Positions 50,139 to 58,300 of a stretch of DNA of 64,000 nt are shown piece by piece (position 1 is the first letter of the stretch; each line of letters begins with the position of its first letter). This DNA comes from Phototrophicus methaneseepsis (GTDB lineage: Bacteria; Chloroflexota; Anaerolineae; Aggregatilineales; Phototrophicaceae). A program made the translations under genes and the position numbers. The notes below the pieces were generated by a model that saw nothing but the letters and a program-made list of their open reading frames with translations, was not told the origin of the DNA and searched no databases. The stretch lies in NCBI RefSeq assembly GCF_015500095.1, contig NZ_CP062983.1, positions 4,774,001-4,838,000 on the forward strand, written 5' to 3'.

Positions 50139-50639
50139 TCATCGCTCTGCTACCAGCTCGAAGGTGAGCTCCCAAGGCGCGTCAGTATTACTAATACCAA
50201 TGAGAGTCGAACATCCCTCAAGTTCAAGAGGTGTTTGTGCTCCATCATTAGCTTCGCCCTCCATAAGGCTGAAGACATATTGCTCATCACAGTCACCTTC
50301 AAGAGCGGTAAACTGCACAGTAGCATATCTTTCAGTCTTTACGGTTGCTATCCAGACCCCATCAGTAAATTCAATAGGCCCCAATACTGGCTGCAAGCCT
50401 TCTTCCTCGCTGGTGAAGACAAAGCCACTGCATTCGGCTCGGGCTTGACTGATCATGCTTGCCATTTCGGTAAGCAGGCCAAGCGGATCATCAGACTCTG
50501 TTAGTTTGCCAGCCATCTCAGATATATCGCCCGAGAATGCTGGTAAATCACATGCTTCCGTATCCTGAGCAAATGCCGGAAGACAGACGACACTCAGTAG
50601 AACGAAGATAGCTATGCATTTTGTTAAGGTGGTGAACAT
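50139..50639 (-). CDS. Small secreted protein of unknown function
   Basis: 166 aa with a clear signal peptide (CIAIFVLLSVVCLPAFAQ). The mature part has four cysteines (EACDL, AECSG, GDCDEQ and EGCST), fitting two disulfides, and beta-strand-like segments (WIATVKTERYATVQF, WELTFELVAE). No known family recognised. Convergent with ccmB across the terminator. An 8-bp dyad lies in its promoter region. Confidence 0.7.
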   Translation of the reverse strand: MFTTLTKCIAIFVLLSVVCLPAFAQDTEACDLPAFSGDISEMAGKLTESDDPLGLLTEMASMISQARAECSGFVFTSEEEGLQPVLGPIEFTDGVWIATVKTERYATVQFTALEGDCDEQYVFSLMEGEANDGAQTPLELEGCSTLIGISNTDAPWELTFELVAER

Positions 50640-50672
50640 TATAAGCCCCTATGCATTAAGAAAGACATTAAG

Positions 50673-50700
50673 TTAACGCTTTATAACGTAATAGCGTTAA
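50673..50700. promoter_or_regulatory. Dyad upstream of the secreted-protein gene
   Basis: TTAACGCT (50673-50680) and AGCGTTAA (50693-50700) form an 8-bp perfect inverted repeat with a 12-nt centre. It lies 34-61 bp upstream of the 50639 start, where an operator would be expected. Confidence 0.45.
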
Positions 50701-50728
50701 CTACTTGCCTATCTTAGCATGGGCAGTC

Positions 50729-50758
50729 GTCATAATGAATAAAAGTGTTCATTATGAC
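50729..50758. promoter_or_regulatory. 11-bp perfect dyad at the end of the prophage repressor gene
   Basis: GTCATAATGAA (50729-50739) and TTCATTATGAC (50748-50758) around TAAAAGTG. It overlaps the last codons of the XRE gene. It may terminate that gene or be a repressor site at the edge of the prophage. Confidence 0.45.
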
Positions 50759-50982
50759 GGTTCGAGTTCGTCAATGTACAGCAGATCGCCCATTTCCACA
50801 TCAAGGAAACGGCAAAGCTTTGTTATAGCGACAGGGTCGAGCTGCCCGAATGGCTCCGGCGACATCCAACGAGATATGGTTTTTGTGCTCAGGCCAGTTG
50901 CGGTCGCAATATCTTTTTGCCAGATACGCTCGCCACGCTCACGCTCAAGCCGCGATATAAGTTCTTTAAGTCTGCTTTTCAC
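50752..50982 (-). CDS. XRE-family repressor-like protein
   Basis: 76 aa from the GTG at 50982, preceded by AAAGGAG at a normal distance; an ATG at 51012 would add 10 residues. A Cro/C1-type helix-turn-helix spans most of the protein: IWQKDIATATGLSTKTISRW, then LDPVAITKLCRFLDVEMGDLL. No C-terminal oligomerisation domain is present. It is divergent from the early genes of the prophage and probably represses them. Confidence 0.82.
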   Translation of the reverse strand: MKSRLKELISRLERERGERIWQKDIATATGLSTKTISRWMSPEPFGQLDPVAITKLCRFLDVEMGDLLYIDELEPS

Positions 50983-51200
50983 GACCAATTCTCCTTTGCC
51001 CCAATTTACCATGACGTTACCTCCGATGTCAATAATATTACGGGGTTTGGAAATTTATACCCTGCGCCTTCTTGACTTGATCTATTCAGAGTGATAGAAT
51101 GCGTGGTAAATAAATGACCAAACGCGGTAAATAAAGTGAAACACCCTATTCACATGATACCGCAACTTGAATAAGTAGGTCCACAAAGGGAGGTACTTGC

Positions 51201-51380
51201 ATGACGACACCTGTAAAAGCCGAAGGGCCCGAGACTTGGCACGTAGAAATAGAAGCATGGGACACATCGATTGATGCTGTGCCGAACCATGAGCCGATTG
51301 TCATCGATATGGAAAAGGTTGAACGCATCAGGGCTGAATCTGACGCGTTGATGAAACGCCTATTCGGTATCGATCGCTAA
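51201..51380 (+). CDS. 59-aa early prophage protein
   Basis: ATG preceded by GGGAGG at 9 nt. The protein begins MTTPVKAEGPETWHVEIEAW, continues PIVIDMEKVERIRAESD and ends LFGIDR; it is acidic, with a helical C-terminal half. No motif recognised. First gene to the right of the repressor. Confidence 0.6.
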   Translation: MTTPVKAEGPETWHVEIEAWDTSIDAVPNHEPIVIDMEKVERIRAESDALMKRLFGIDR

Positions 51381-51433
51381 TTCACTTGAGTTCATTCAAT
51401 CTCTGATCGGGATTTAACCATAAGGATAGCAAG

Positions 51434-51688
51434 ATGATTCATTTTCAAAGTCGTTTTCAGGATGAGGCAGACCCCTACCAGGCCGATCTGGCCGAGCAGG
51501 ATGTGCTGCTTGAGGAAGCTCTCATTCATATTCGCCGGTTAACGCATCAATTGGCCCGTGCACTAGATTACAGTGCGCTGCCGCCTGAAGCGATCAACAA
51601 AGCCGAGAGCATTTGCCACGTTGCGTCGCGTTTCGTGAATCAGTTCGACGATGTCAATGACATTGTCAGCGATGACTTTCACCAGTAA
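51434..51688 (+). CDS. Hypothetical early prophage protein
   Basis: 84 aa, with AAGGATAG about 8 nt before the ATG. Helical and acidic: DLAEQDVLLEEALIHIRRL, LARALDYSALPPEAINKAE. No recognised domain or signal peptide. In a series of small same-strand genes with short gaps; 9 bp separate it from the next. Confidence 0.6.
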   Translation: MIHFQSRFQDEADPYQADLAEQDVLLEEALIHIRRLTHQLARALDYSALPPEAINKAESICHVASRFVNQFDDVNDIVSDDFHQ

Positions 51689-51697
51689 GGGGCCGAG

Positions 51698-52162
51698 ATG
51701 AACACATCTGAGATGAGCACGTTTGATCATCTGCCGGAAGATCGCGGCCCTATCGACGAGACCGTGACCTTACCTGCTATGAATAAGATTGTTCGTCACC
51801 TGGTGGTTGACGTGCGGCGGGACCGGGTACCGATGGCGAATGTGTTGAAGCTGCTGCGCTTTGCCGCCCATCTCGGCGCTGATGATGCCAAGGGTATGAC
51901 GAGTGATGAGCCGCTTCATTGGACAAAGCATCTTGAGCTGGTGAAGTTCGTGCGTGGGTTCACGCGTGAGATGCTGAAAGATGGTATGCAGTTGGATGTC
52001 ATCCTGGGCCAGTTGCGCCTGGCGGCCTGGATGGGCGAACGGGATTATCTCAAGGCAACCTATCGTGGTGATAAGCATGCTACGAAAGAATTGCCAAAGA
52101 TCGACCCGGGTCAATATGTCAGCCGGGAAGCTGCTGGTTGGCCTGAAGAAGAGGAAATCTGA
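51698..52162 (+). CDS. Hypothetical early prophage protein
   Basis: 154 aa. Contains two similar helical segments, VDVRRDRVPMANVLKLLRFA and LKDGMQLDVILGQLRLAAWM, which suggests an internal duplication. No family recognised. Its stop overlaps the next start by one base (TGATG). Confidence 0.6.
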   Translation: MNTSEMSTFDHLPEDRGPIDETVTLPAMNKIVRHLVVDVRRDRVPMANVLKLLRFAAHLGADDAKGMTSDEPLHWTKHLELVKFVRGFTREMLKDGMQLDVILGQLRLAAWMGERDYLKATYRGDKHATKELPKIDPGQYVSREAAGWPEEEEI

Positions 52163-52509
52163 TGTTGTTCGAGATTCCTAACATTTCTGTGAAGTTCGAC
52201 CGCGACGGGCAGCGCGTGGCCGCTGAGGCGGTTTGTCTGATGAATTGGCCCATGCCGGATGGTACATGGACAGAGCAATATCGACTGATGGTCGTGCACG
52301 ATGTGCGCGACCCGCAGTGGTTGGATGTGCCGCAGACAGCTCTATATCACGTGGATGGCAGCTTGATGCCTGTATGGCAATTGTTGAGTGCCGATGATCG
52401 CAATCAGTATTTGTACTATCGGCAGAAGCAGCAGCTTGGCAGCCGCCGCGCCTTCTTCAATACGGTGGGGCGGCATCTGCGGAAAGGGGGCCAGCATGTA
52501 CGAGCATGA
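52162..52509 (+). CDS. Hypothetical early prophage protein
   Basis: 115 aa. Beta-rich first half (MLFEIPNISVKFDRDGQRVA, LMVVHDVRDPQWLDV), basic end (GSRRAFFNTVGRHLRKGG). No recognised domain. Starts directly at the stop of the previous gene and overlaps the next by 14 bp, so it is read in the same transcript. Confidence 0.6.
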   Translation: MLFEIPNISVKFDRDGQRVAAEAVCLMNWPMPDGTWTEQYRLMVVHDVRDPQWLDVPQTALYHVDGSLMPVWQLLSADDRNQYLYYRQKQQLGSRRAFFNTVGRHLRKGGQHVRA

Positions 52510-52735
52510 GAAGACCAGAGATAAGGATACTTTTGAGCAGGGGTACCAGGACGGCCGGATTGATGCCATAGATAACAACTCCGTCGATATTGATGGCTGG
52601 TTCCAGGCATGTCTGGATGATGATGACGAATACGCCTGGGGTTACATCGTCGGTTATTGCCGCTATGCAGCGGACAGTGAACTCGGTCAACGTGGGCTGC
52701 GAGATGATGGAGAAAAGGTGGTGCGAGATGGCTAA
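52496..52735 (+). CDS. Small acidic prophage protein
   Basis: 79 aa from the ATG at 52496 (MYEHEKTRDKDTFEQGYQDG), preceded by AAGGGGG. Longer readings upstream lie within the previous gene. Rich in Asp, with GWFQACLDDDDEYAWGYIVG. Function unknown; overlaps both neighbours. Confidence 0.55.
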   Translation: MYEHEKTRDKDTFEQGYQDGRIDAIDNNSVDIDGWFQACLDDDDEYAWGYIVGYCRYAADSELGQRGLRDDGEKVVRDG

Positions 52736-53132
52736 CAGTTTATCAAAGCTCCAGGCGCGGACGATGCGCACCGGGTTTGTCGGCCAGATCGAGCGCACCG
52801 GTGACAGTACAGGCATTGAGACCGTTGACCAGGTGCGAGCCAGTATGCAGCAACGCATTGAACAATTGGAGATGCAGCTTGAAGCCGCTCGGCGGCAGAT
52901 CGGCGAACTGAAAGCGCGGAACAATGTGCACAGCGATGACGGCCACTGGATGACGCCGAAAGAAGCTGCCCAGGCGCTCGGCGTCTCACAGCCGACGATT
53001 AGCCGGGCTATCCGGGGCGTTGGAACTGGGCGAATCAAGAGCAAGATTATCGGTGGCGGCCAGAAGGCAGAACGCTATCTGGTCGATGTGAGCAGCTACA
53101 TCCCTGCGCGGAAGAAGTCGCGCATTAAATAG
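52728..53132 (+). CDS. Helix-turn-helix DNA-binding protein
   Basis: 134 aa from the ATG at 52728 (MANSLSKLQARTMRTG), which overlaps the previous gene by 8 bp. A coiled-coil segment (SMQQRIEQLEMQLEAARRQI) is followed by an excisionase-like HTH (WMTPKEAAQALGVSQPTISR) and YLVDVSSYIPARKKSRIK. The layout suits a dimeric regulator or an excisionase. The end of the gene shows a tandem repeat of GCGCATTAAATAG. Confidence 0.7.
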   Translation: MANSLSKLQARTMRTGFVGQIERTGDSTGIETVDQVRASMQQRIEQLEMQLEAARRQIGELKARNNVHSDDGHWMTPKEAAQALGVSQPTISRAIRGVGTGRIKSKIIGGGQKAERYLVDVSSYIPARKKSRIK

Positions 53133-53168
53133 TTGCGCATTAAATAGACGAAGCCGCAGAAGCGGCTC

Positions 53169-53208
53169 CGAGGTGCCTTGTTCTCTGATCGGGAGGTAAG
53201 GCACCTCG
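53169..53208. promoter_or_regulatory. 11-bp hairpin upstream of the ERF gene
   Basis: CGAGGTGCCTT (53169-53179) and AAGGCACCTCG (53198-53208) with an 18-nt loop that contains GGGAGG. No T run follows, so it is more probably an operator or a leader structure than a terminator. Confidence 0.45.
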
Positions 53209-53227
53209 AGTATATCATGAGGTTCCT

Positions 53228-54067
53228 ATGACTGACAATCACGGCGCTTTGAAGAACGCAGTTACAGAGAAATCGATCAGCCTCTTTGCAAAGATGGCAT
53301 CGATCATGGGCGAGCTGAAGCGGCTGCCTAAGAATGGCTACAACAGCTATCACCGCTATGAGTACGCCACCGACGCCGACGTGCTCGATACCATTCGGCA
53401 GAAGATGGCTGAATACAATATCGCCTTCTTCGCTTCAATGGTTGACCACAACTATGAAGAAATCACGACAAATGATGGTAAGACGGCCTATCACATCATC
53501 GTGAAGCTGGAATTCACATTCGCTTGCGGGGACACAGGCCAGACGATGACGCTGCCCTGGCGGGGCGAGAGCATCGATACCAATGACAAGGGGACCAGCA
53601 AGGCCGCAACCACCGGTGAAAAATACTTCCTGCTGAAGACATTCATGCTCAGCACCGGTGATGTGCAGGATGATGCTGACAATACCTCGCCGGAGATTGG
53701 GCAGCGCAACAATAACGGCCAACGTCCAAAGTCACAGCGCAGCAATGGCAGTAATCGACGTGAGGCGTCGTCGAAGAGGCAGCCAGTCAGTCCACCCGCC
53801 AGCTCTAGCGCACCGCAGTCTGCTGCAAATGGTCGCACACCTATAGCACCGTTTACGCCCTGGCAGCATCAGGAAGTGAACCTCACGGAAATTCGCAAGA
53901 TGTATGAACGATGGGAGAACGAACCAGGCAGCAGCTTCATCCTGATTGAAGACGCTAAGAAGCAGCTCGGCAGCATTATGGGCTTTTCATCCTTGAAGGA
54001 CTACCAAACGAGGTTTGTCGAGGTCCTTAAAGCCACCATCAAGGAAGCCAACGGCGTTCCATTTTAG
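53228..54067 (+). CDS. ERF-family single-strand annealing protein
   Basis: 279 aa. The ERF domain covers about 15-155: IMGELKRLPKNGYNSYHRYEY near the start, then FTFACGDTGQTMTLPWRGES and GTSKAATTGEKYFLLKTF, ending STGDVQDDAD. The family anneals complementary single strands during phage recombination. A Ser/Arg/Gln-rich linker follows (about 160-205), and a C-terminal helical part (LTEIRKMYERWENEPGSSF) may contact a partner such as SSB. Own ribosome site is weak; an 11-bp hairpin lies upstream. Confidence 0.85.
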   Translation: MTDNHGALKNAVTEKSISLFAKMASIMGELKRLPKNGYNSYHRYEYATDADVLDTIRQKMAEYNIAFFASMVDHNYEEITTNDGKTAYHIIVKLEFTFACGDTGQTMTLPWRGESIDTNDKGTSKAATTGEKYFLLKTFMLSTGDVQDDADNTSPEIGQRNNNGQRPKSQRSNGSNRREASSKRQPVSPPASSSAPQSAANGRTPIAPFTPWQHQEVNLTEIRKMYERWENEPGSSFILIEDAKKQLGSIMGFSSLKDYQTRFVEVLKATIKEANGVPF

Positions 54068-54121
54068 AGCTCTGGCAGATAGGATAGTCGGAGGCTCGGA
54101 GGTAGTCGAAACGAGGATGAA

Positions 54122-54529
54122 ATGAGGCGGATTATCGTCAAGGATGCTGAACGGTTGCTGACAGGCAAGCGTGCCATCCTAAATGCAGTGACGAATAGAG
54201 ACACAATTGATCGGGGGAATGGCTGGGAAAGCCAAAAAACCATCGATGATCGAGAAGAATTGCAGGCCGTTCAGCATCTAGGGCGGCATGTATCGAGCGT
54301 CGGCGAGGTGGTTGTTGTCGAAAATCAGGACTTTAAGCCTGTGTGCCGGGTGATCATCGAACGCATTTATCGTGTTCGGACCACAGAGCTAAATTCAGAT
54401 GAATTGCGCGCACTCGGTGGTTATCAAAATCCAGGTGACATCATCGAAGAAGAACAACTCGGAGATCGTCGGATGTGGCTGATGTACGTTCAGCCTGTTG
54501 CGACTCCAACGAATACGACATTGCAGTAA
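54122..54529 (+). CDS. Hypothetical prophage protein, possibly ASCH-like
   Basis: 135 aa. The part VSSVGEVVVVENQDFKPVCRV, then RVRTTELNSDELRALGGYQN has the look of an ASCH-type RNA-binding beta-barrel (a strand with a polar loop, and then a helix with LxxxE and G-Y). This is a weak resemblance. No catalytic residue can be pointed out. AGGATGAAATG carries the start. Confidence 0.5.
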   Translation: MRRIIVKDAERLLTGKRAILNAVTNRDTIDRGNGWESQKTIDDREELQAVQHLGRHVSSVGEVVVVENQDFKPVCRVIIERIYRVRTTELNSDELRALGGYQNPGDIIEEEQLGDRRMWLMYVQPVATPTNTTLQ

Positions 54530-54574
54530 CCTCGAAACACGCTTCGCTTTTTGTTATTAGCTGCACATTCCGCA

Positions 54575-54618
54575 GGCTGGCGCGGGAATCGACTCAAGCC
54601 GATTCCCATTTGCCAGCC
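54575..54618. other. Two-part stem-loop in the gap before 54781
   Basis: GGCTGGC (54575-54581) with GCCAGCC (54612-54618), and inside it GGGAATCG (54584-54591) with CGATTCCC (54600-54607). No T run follows. Possible structured RNA or site; the rest of the 251-base gap (54530-54780) shows no convincing gene. Confidence 0.4.
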
Positions 54619-54780
54619 TTTGTCATGTGCTGTGCTACGCACATCTGCAACAGCGACCAGAAGACGACGCAGCACCGCCGCGCGGCGATTGTACATCACG
54701 GTTCAAGCAAAAAGCGCTTGACCTCGTGATGTGCCGCGCTGGTGTACGGTGCTGCTCGTACATTCTTATTCGATTGCAGC

Positions 54781-55146
54781 ATGAAAGGTTTGCAGGTTTT
54801 GCAGATGTTCGAGAACGGGTTATCTCATCGAGTTGCGATACTTATTCCGAGTACGAATAATGTATCCGAATCCCTTACTGTGGATGAGCATACGCAGTAT
54901 GTGGAGCTTTACTTGAGATTGTTGTCTGAGAGATTTGGCGGAGCGACCGCCGCCTCCAAGTTAGGCGCTTGGATTGACGACGACGGCCAGCTTATCCGCG
55001 AAAACATAACTGAAGTATATGCCTTTGCCAGTGAAATCACAAGCGATGACCTTGTATTCATCCAACAGGCTGCTATGGGCCTGAAAGATGAGCTAGCACA
55101 GGAAGCGATTGCTGTTGAAATAGACAATAAGCTCTATTTCGTGTAG
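54781..55146 (+). CDS. Hypothetical protein with FGGAT motif
   Basis: About 121 aa from the ATG at 54781; 54742 and 54805 are other in-frame starts, and none has a strong ribosome site. The core LRLLSERFGGATAASKLGAWIDDDG is a pattern I have seen in small phage- and plasmid-borne proteins of unknown role. Followed by IRENITEVYAFASEITSDDL and a helix. Ends in a strong terminator that separates it from the TIR gene. Confidence 0.55.
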   Translation: MKGLQVLQMFENGLSHRVAILIPSTNNVSESLTVDEHTQYVELYLRLLSERFGGATAASKLGAWIDDDGQLIRENITEVYAFASEITSDDLVFIQQAAMGLKDELAQEAIAVEIDNKLYFV

Positions 55147-55159
55147 CGGAATTGCTCAT

Positions 55160-55192
55160 GGGTGGGTCTGCAAAGACCTACCCTCTTTTTTT
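55160..55192 (+). terminator. Rho-independent terminator
   Basis: GGGTGGGTCT (55160-55169) pairs with AGACCTACCC (55174-55183) with one mismatch, around GCAA, followed by CTTTTTTT-type sequence. The 206 bases to the TIR gene contain a GC-rich stretch and then a promoter. Confidence 0.8.
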
Positions 55193-55333
55193 GCGTCGCT
55201 TTGCACGTTTGGCGCGGGCACCTGTGCTGACCTCGTTTCACTCGTCACAGCGCAGACGCCCGCGCCCGTGCGCGCTGCGGGTTGGCATCAGCAGCTTCTA
55301 TAGCTCAGAAAAAATACTTTGGACGCTCACATT

Positions 55334-55363
55334 TTGGTCATGAAAGAATATTGAAGTTACAAT
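55334..55363 (+). promoter_or_regulatory. Probable promoter of the TIR-NB-ARC-TPR gene
   Basis: TTGGTC (55334-55339), an 18-nt spacer and TACAAT (55358-55363), giving a leader of about 30 nt before the ATG at 55399. It lies in an A/T-rich stretch unlike the GC-rich DNA before it, and after a terminator, so the defence-like gene seems to be expressed on its own. Confidence 0.5.
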
Positions 55364-55398
55364 ATTTACTAATTAGTGATTTTGTAGGACGTTCCCCC

Positions 55399-58300
55399 AT
55401 GCCAGATACCAAAAAAGTCCGGGTTTTTATCTCCTATGCTCGGAAAGACGACTACCTCACAGAGGTAAAACCGGGAGAAGAACATACCTATCATCTGGAT
55501 GTGACACGTAGCTTCACCCGACAACTCTACAATGCGTTGAAAATTGCTGGTTTCGATGTCTGGTGGGACCGGGAAAATATGCCTAATCGGGGCCTTACCT
55601 TTCTTGATGAAATCAAGGCAGCCGTTACAGACTGCGATTTTTTAGTCTATGTTGCAGGACCCCACGCCCTGAAATCGGACTATGTACGCGCTGAGTGGCA
55701 GTATGCCAAAAGTATTTGTAAGCCGGTGATTCCCATCCTAAGAGCCGGTGAGTATGAAGATATGATTCCGCCAGAAATGGCAATGGACAATGGCCCAGAT
55801 ATGCGTGATATGGCCTTCTTCTATGACAAGGTTAGCGAGTTGGTGCGCTTGCTATCGGATGAGCCGAAGGTAGCGACGCTCTACAGCGTGCCGAATCTGC
55901 CGGATTGGTACATTGAGCGAGGAACAGATGTAAGCGCTTTACAGGCGTCGCTCCGTGCTGATGCCCTAAACCCTGTGGTTGTAACGAGTAAACAGCAGAC
56001 CGTGACGCTACAAGGCATGGGCGGACTTGGCAAGACGACTATGGCGACAGCAGTCTGCCGATTATGCGACGTGCGCTACAGCTTCCCGGATGGTGTGTTC
56101 TGGATCGAGATGGGTAAAGAGCCAGCAATTCCCACGAGACAAGGTGATATTGGCGCAACCTTCGGTGATGATCGTGGAGAATACCCGGATGCGCAGAGAG
56201 GAAAATCCCGCCTGAGTTATATCCTCCAGAATAAGGCTGCATTGATTGTGCTAGATGACGTATGGGATTATCGGCATGTGGATGCATTCCGTGTGAATGC
56301 GCCTCGCAGCCGCCTACTGGTGACGACACGCAATGGCCGGATTGCGACTCAGCTCGGCGTTGAGGAACATCTTATTGATACATTGACTGAGGAAGAAGGC
56401 GTCGCCTTAATCGGCAAACGCCTGGGGCGCTCTCCAGATGCAGACAATCCATATCTTGAAGACGAAAAAGCCATCGTTCAGTTGCTGGGTGGGCATACGC
56501 TAGCGATTAGCATCGCTGCGGCGCGGATCAGCGAAGAAGGTGCTGATTATACGCCTCGTTTCCGGCAGCGATTGGAAACACGCCGGGCCAGTGGCGGCAG
56601 CCCACTGGGCGACTTGAATATGCAGAATGATGACAAGAATTATAACCTGGAACTCTCTCTGTCTGAGAGCTATGAGGAACTGAATGCTCAGCAACAAGCA
56701 CAGTTCCGGGCATTGGGTGTTTTCGCTGCCGAGGGTACTTTCGATGCTGCCGCTGCACAAGCTGTCTGGATGCTCGACGATGCCTACCAGACAGAGGACA
56801 CCTTACGATTTTTTGTCAAGTTGTCCCTACTAGACCAACCAGAAACAGGACGCTATCAGCAGCATGGTCTGCTTCGTGATTATGCTCATGGACTCAGCAG
56901 CGAAGAAGAATTGGCAGCCAATCAAAAGCGCCATTTTGAACATTATTTCAATGAACATGGTGACTATGATCGCAACCAAGCCTATCAAGATGATGGGTCA
57001 ATGCTACGTCACAACGTGCTCTCGAAAGATTGGGAGCAAGTGAATATCGCCATCACCTGGGGCTTTACACATGAACCCAAGCCAGCCATTGATTGGGTCG
57101 TGGCATTACAAGCTTTTATGCTAATGCGGCGAACATTATCCGAGCAATTTGCCCTACTTAGAAGCGGCTTGCAAGTTTCTCAAAGAATCGATTATGTTCA
57201 GGGCCAGGCCGACATGCTTCAAGCCTTGGGTAATGTGGAAATGAGACGGAATGCGTACGGTGAAGCGGAAGCACGCTACCGGGAGGCGCTGCCCTTGTAT
57301 GAGGCGATTGGGTCTCGGCTGGGCCAGGCCCACACGCTGAAAGCCATGGGCGATGTGGCGTATATGCGGAATGAGTACGGTGAAGCGGAAGCACGCTACG
57401 GGGAGGCGCTGCCCTTGTATGAGGCGATTGGGTCTCGGCTGGGCCAGGCCAACACGCTGAAAGCCCTGGGCGATGTGGCGTATATGCGGAATGAGTACGG
57501 TGAAGCGGAAGCACGCTTCCGCGAGGCGCTGCCCTTGTATGAGGCGATTGGGGATCGGCTGGGCCAGGCCAACACGCTGAAAGCCCTGGGCGATGTATAT
57601 CGAATGCGGAATGAGTACGGTGAAGCGGAAGCACGCTACGGGGAGGCGCTGCCCTTGTATGAGGCGATTGGGTCTCGGGTGGGCCAGGCCAACACGCTTC
57701 AAGCCATGGGCGATGTGGCGTATATGCAGGATGAGTACGGTGAAGCGGAAGCACGCTACGGGGAGGCGCTGCCCTTGTATGAGGCGATTGGGTCTCGGGT
57801 GGGCCAGGCCAACACGCTGAAAGCCCTGGGCGATGTGGAAATGAGACGGAATGAGTACGGTGAAGCGGAAGCCCGCTACGGGGAGGCGCTGCCCTTGTAT
57901 GAGGCGATTGGGTCTCGGGTGGGCCAGGCCAACACGCTGAAAGCCCTGGGCGATGTGGCGTATATGCAGGATGAGTATGGTGAAGCGGAAGCCCGCTACC
58001 GGGAGGCGCTGCCCTTGTATGAGGCGATTGGGTCTCGGGTGGGCCAGGCCAACACGCTGAAAGCCCTGGGCGATGTGGAGATGAGTCGGAATGAGTATGG
58101 TGAAGCGGAAGCCCGCTACCGGGAGGCGCTGCCCTTGTATGAGGCGATTGGGTCTCGGGTGGGCCAGGCCAACACGCTGAAAGCCCTGGGCGATGTGGCG
58201 TATATGCAGGATGAGTACGGTGAAGCGGAAGCACGCTACCGGGAGGCGCTGCGCTTGTATGAGGCGATTGGGGATCGGCTGGGCCAGACCAACACGCTGA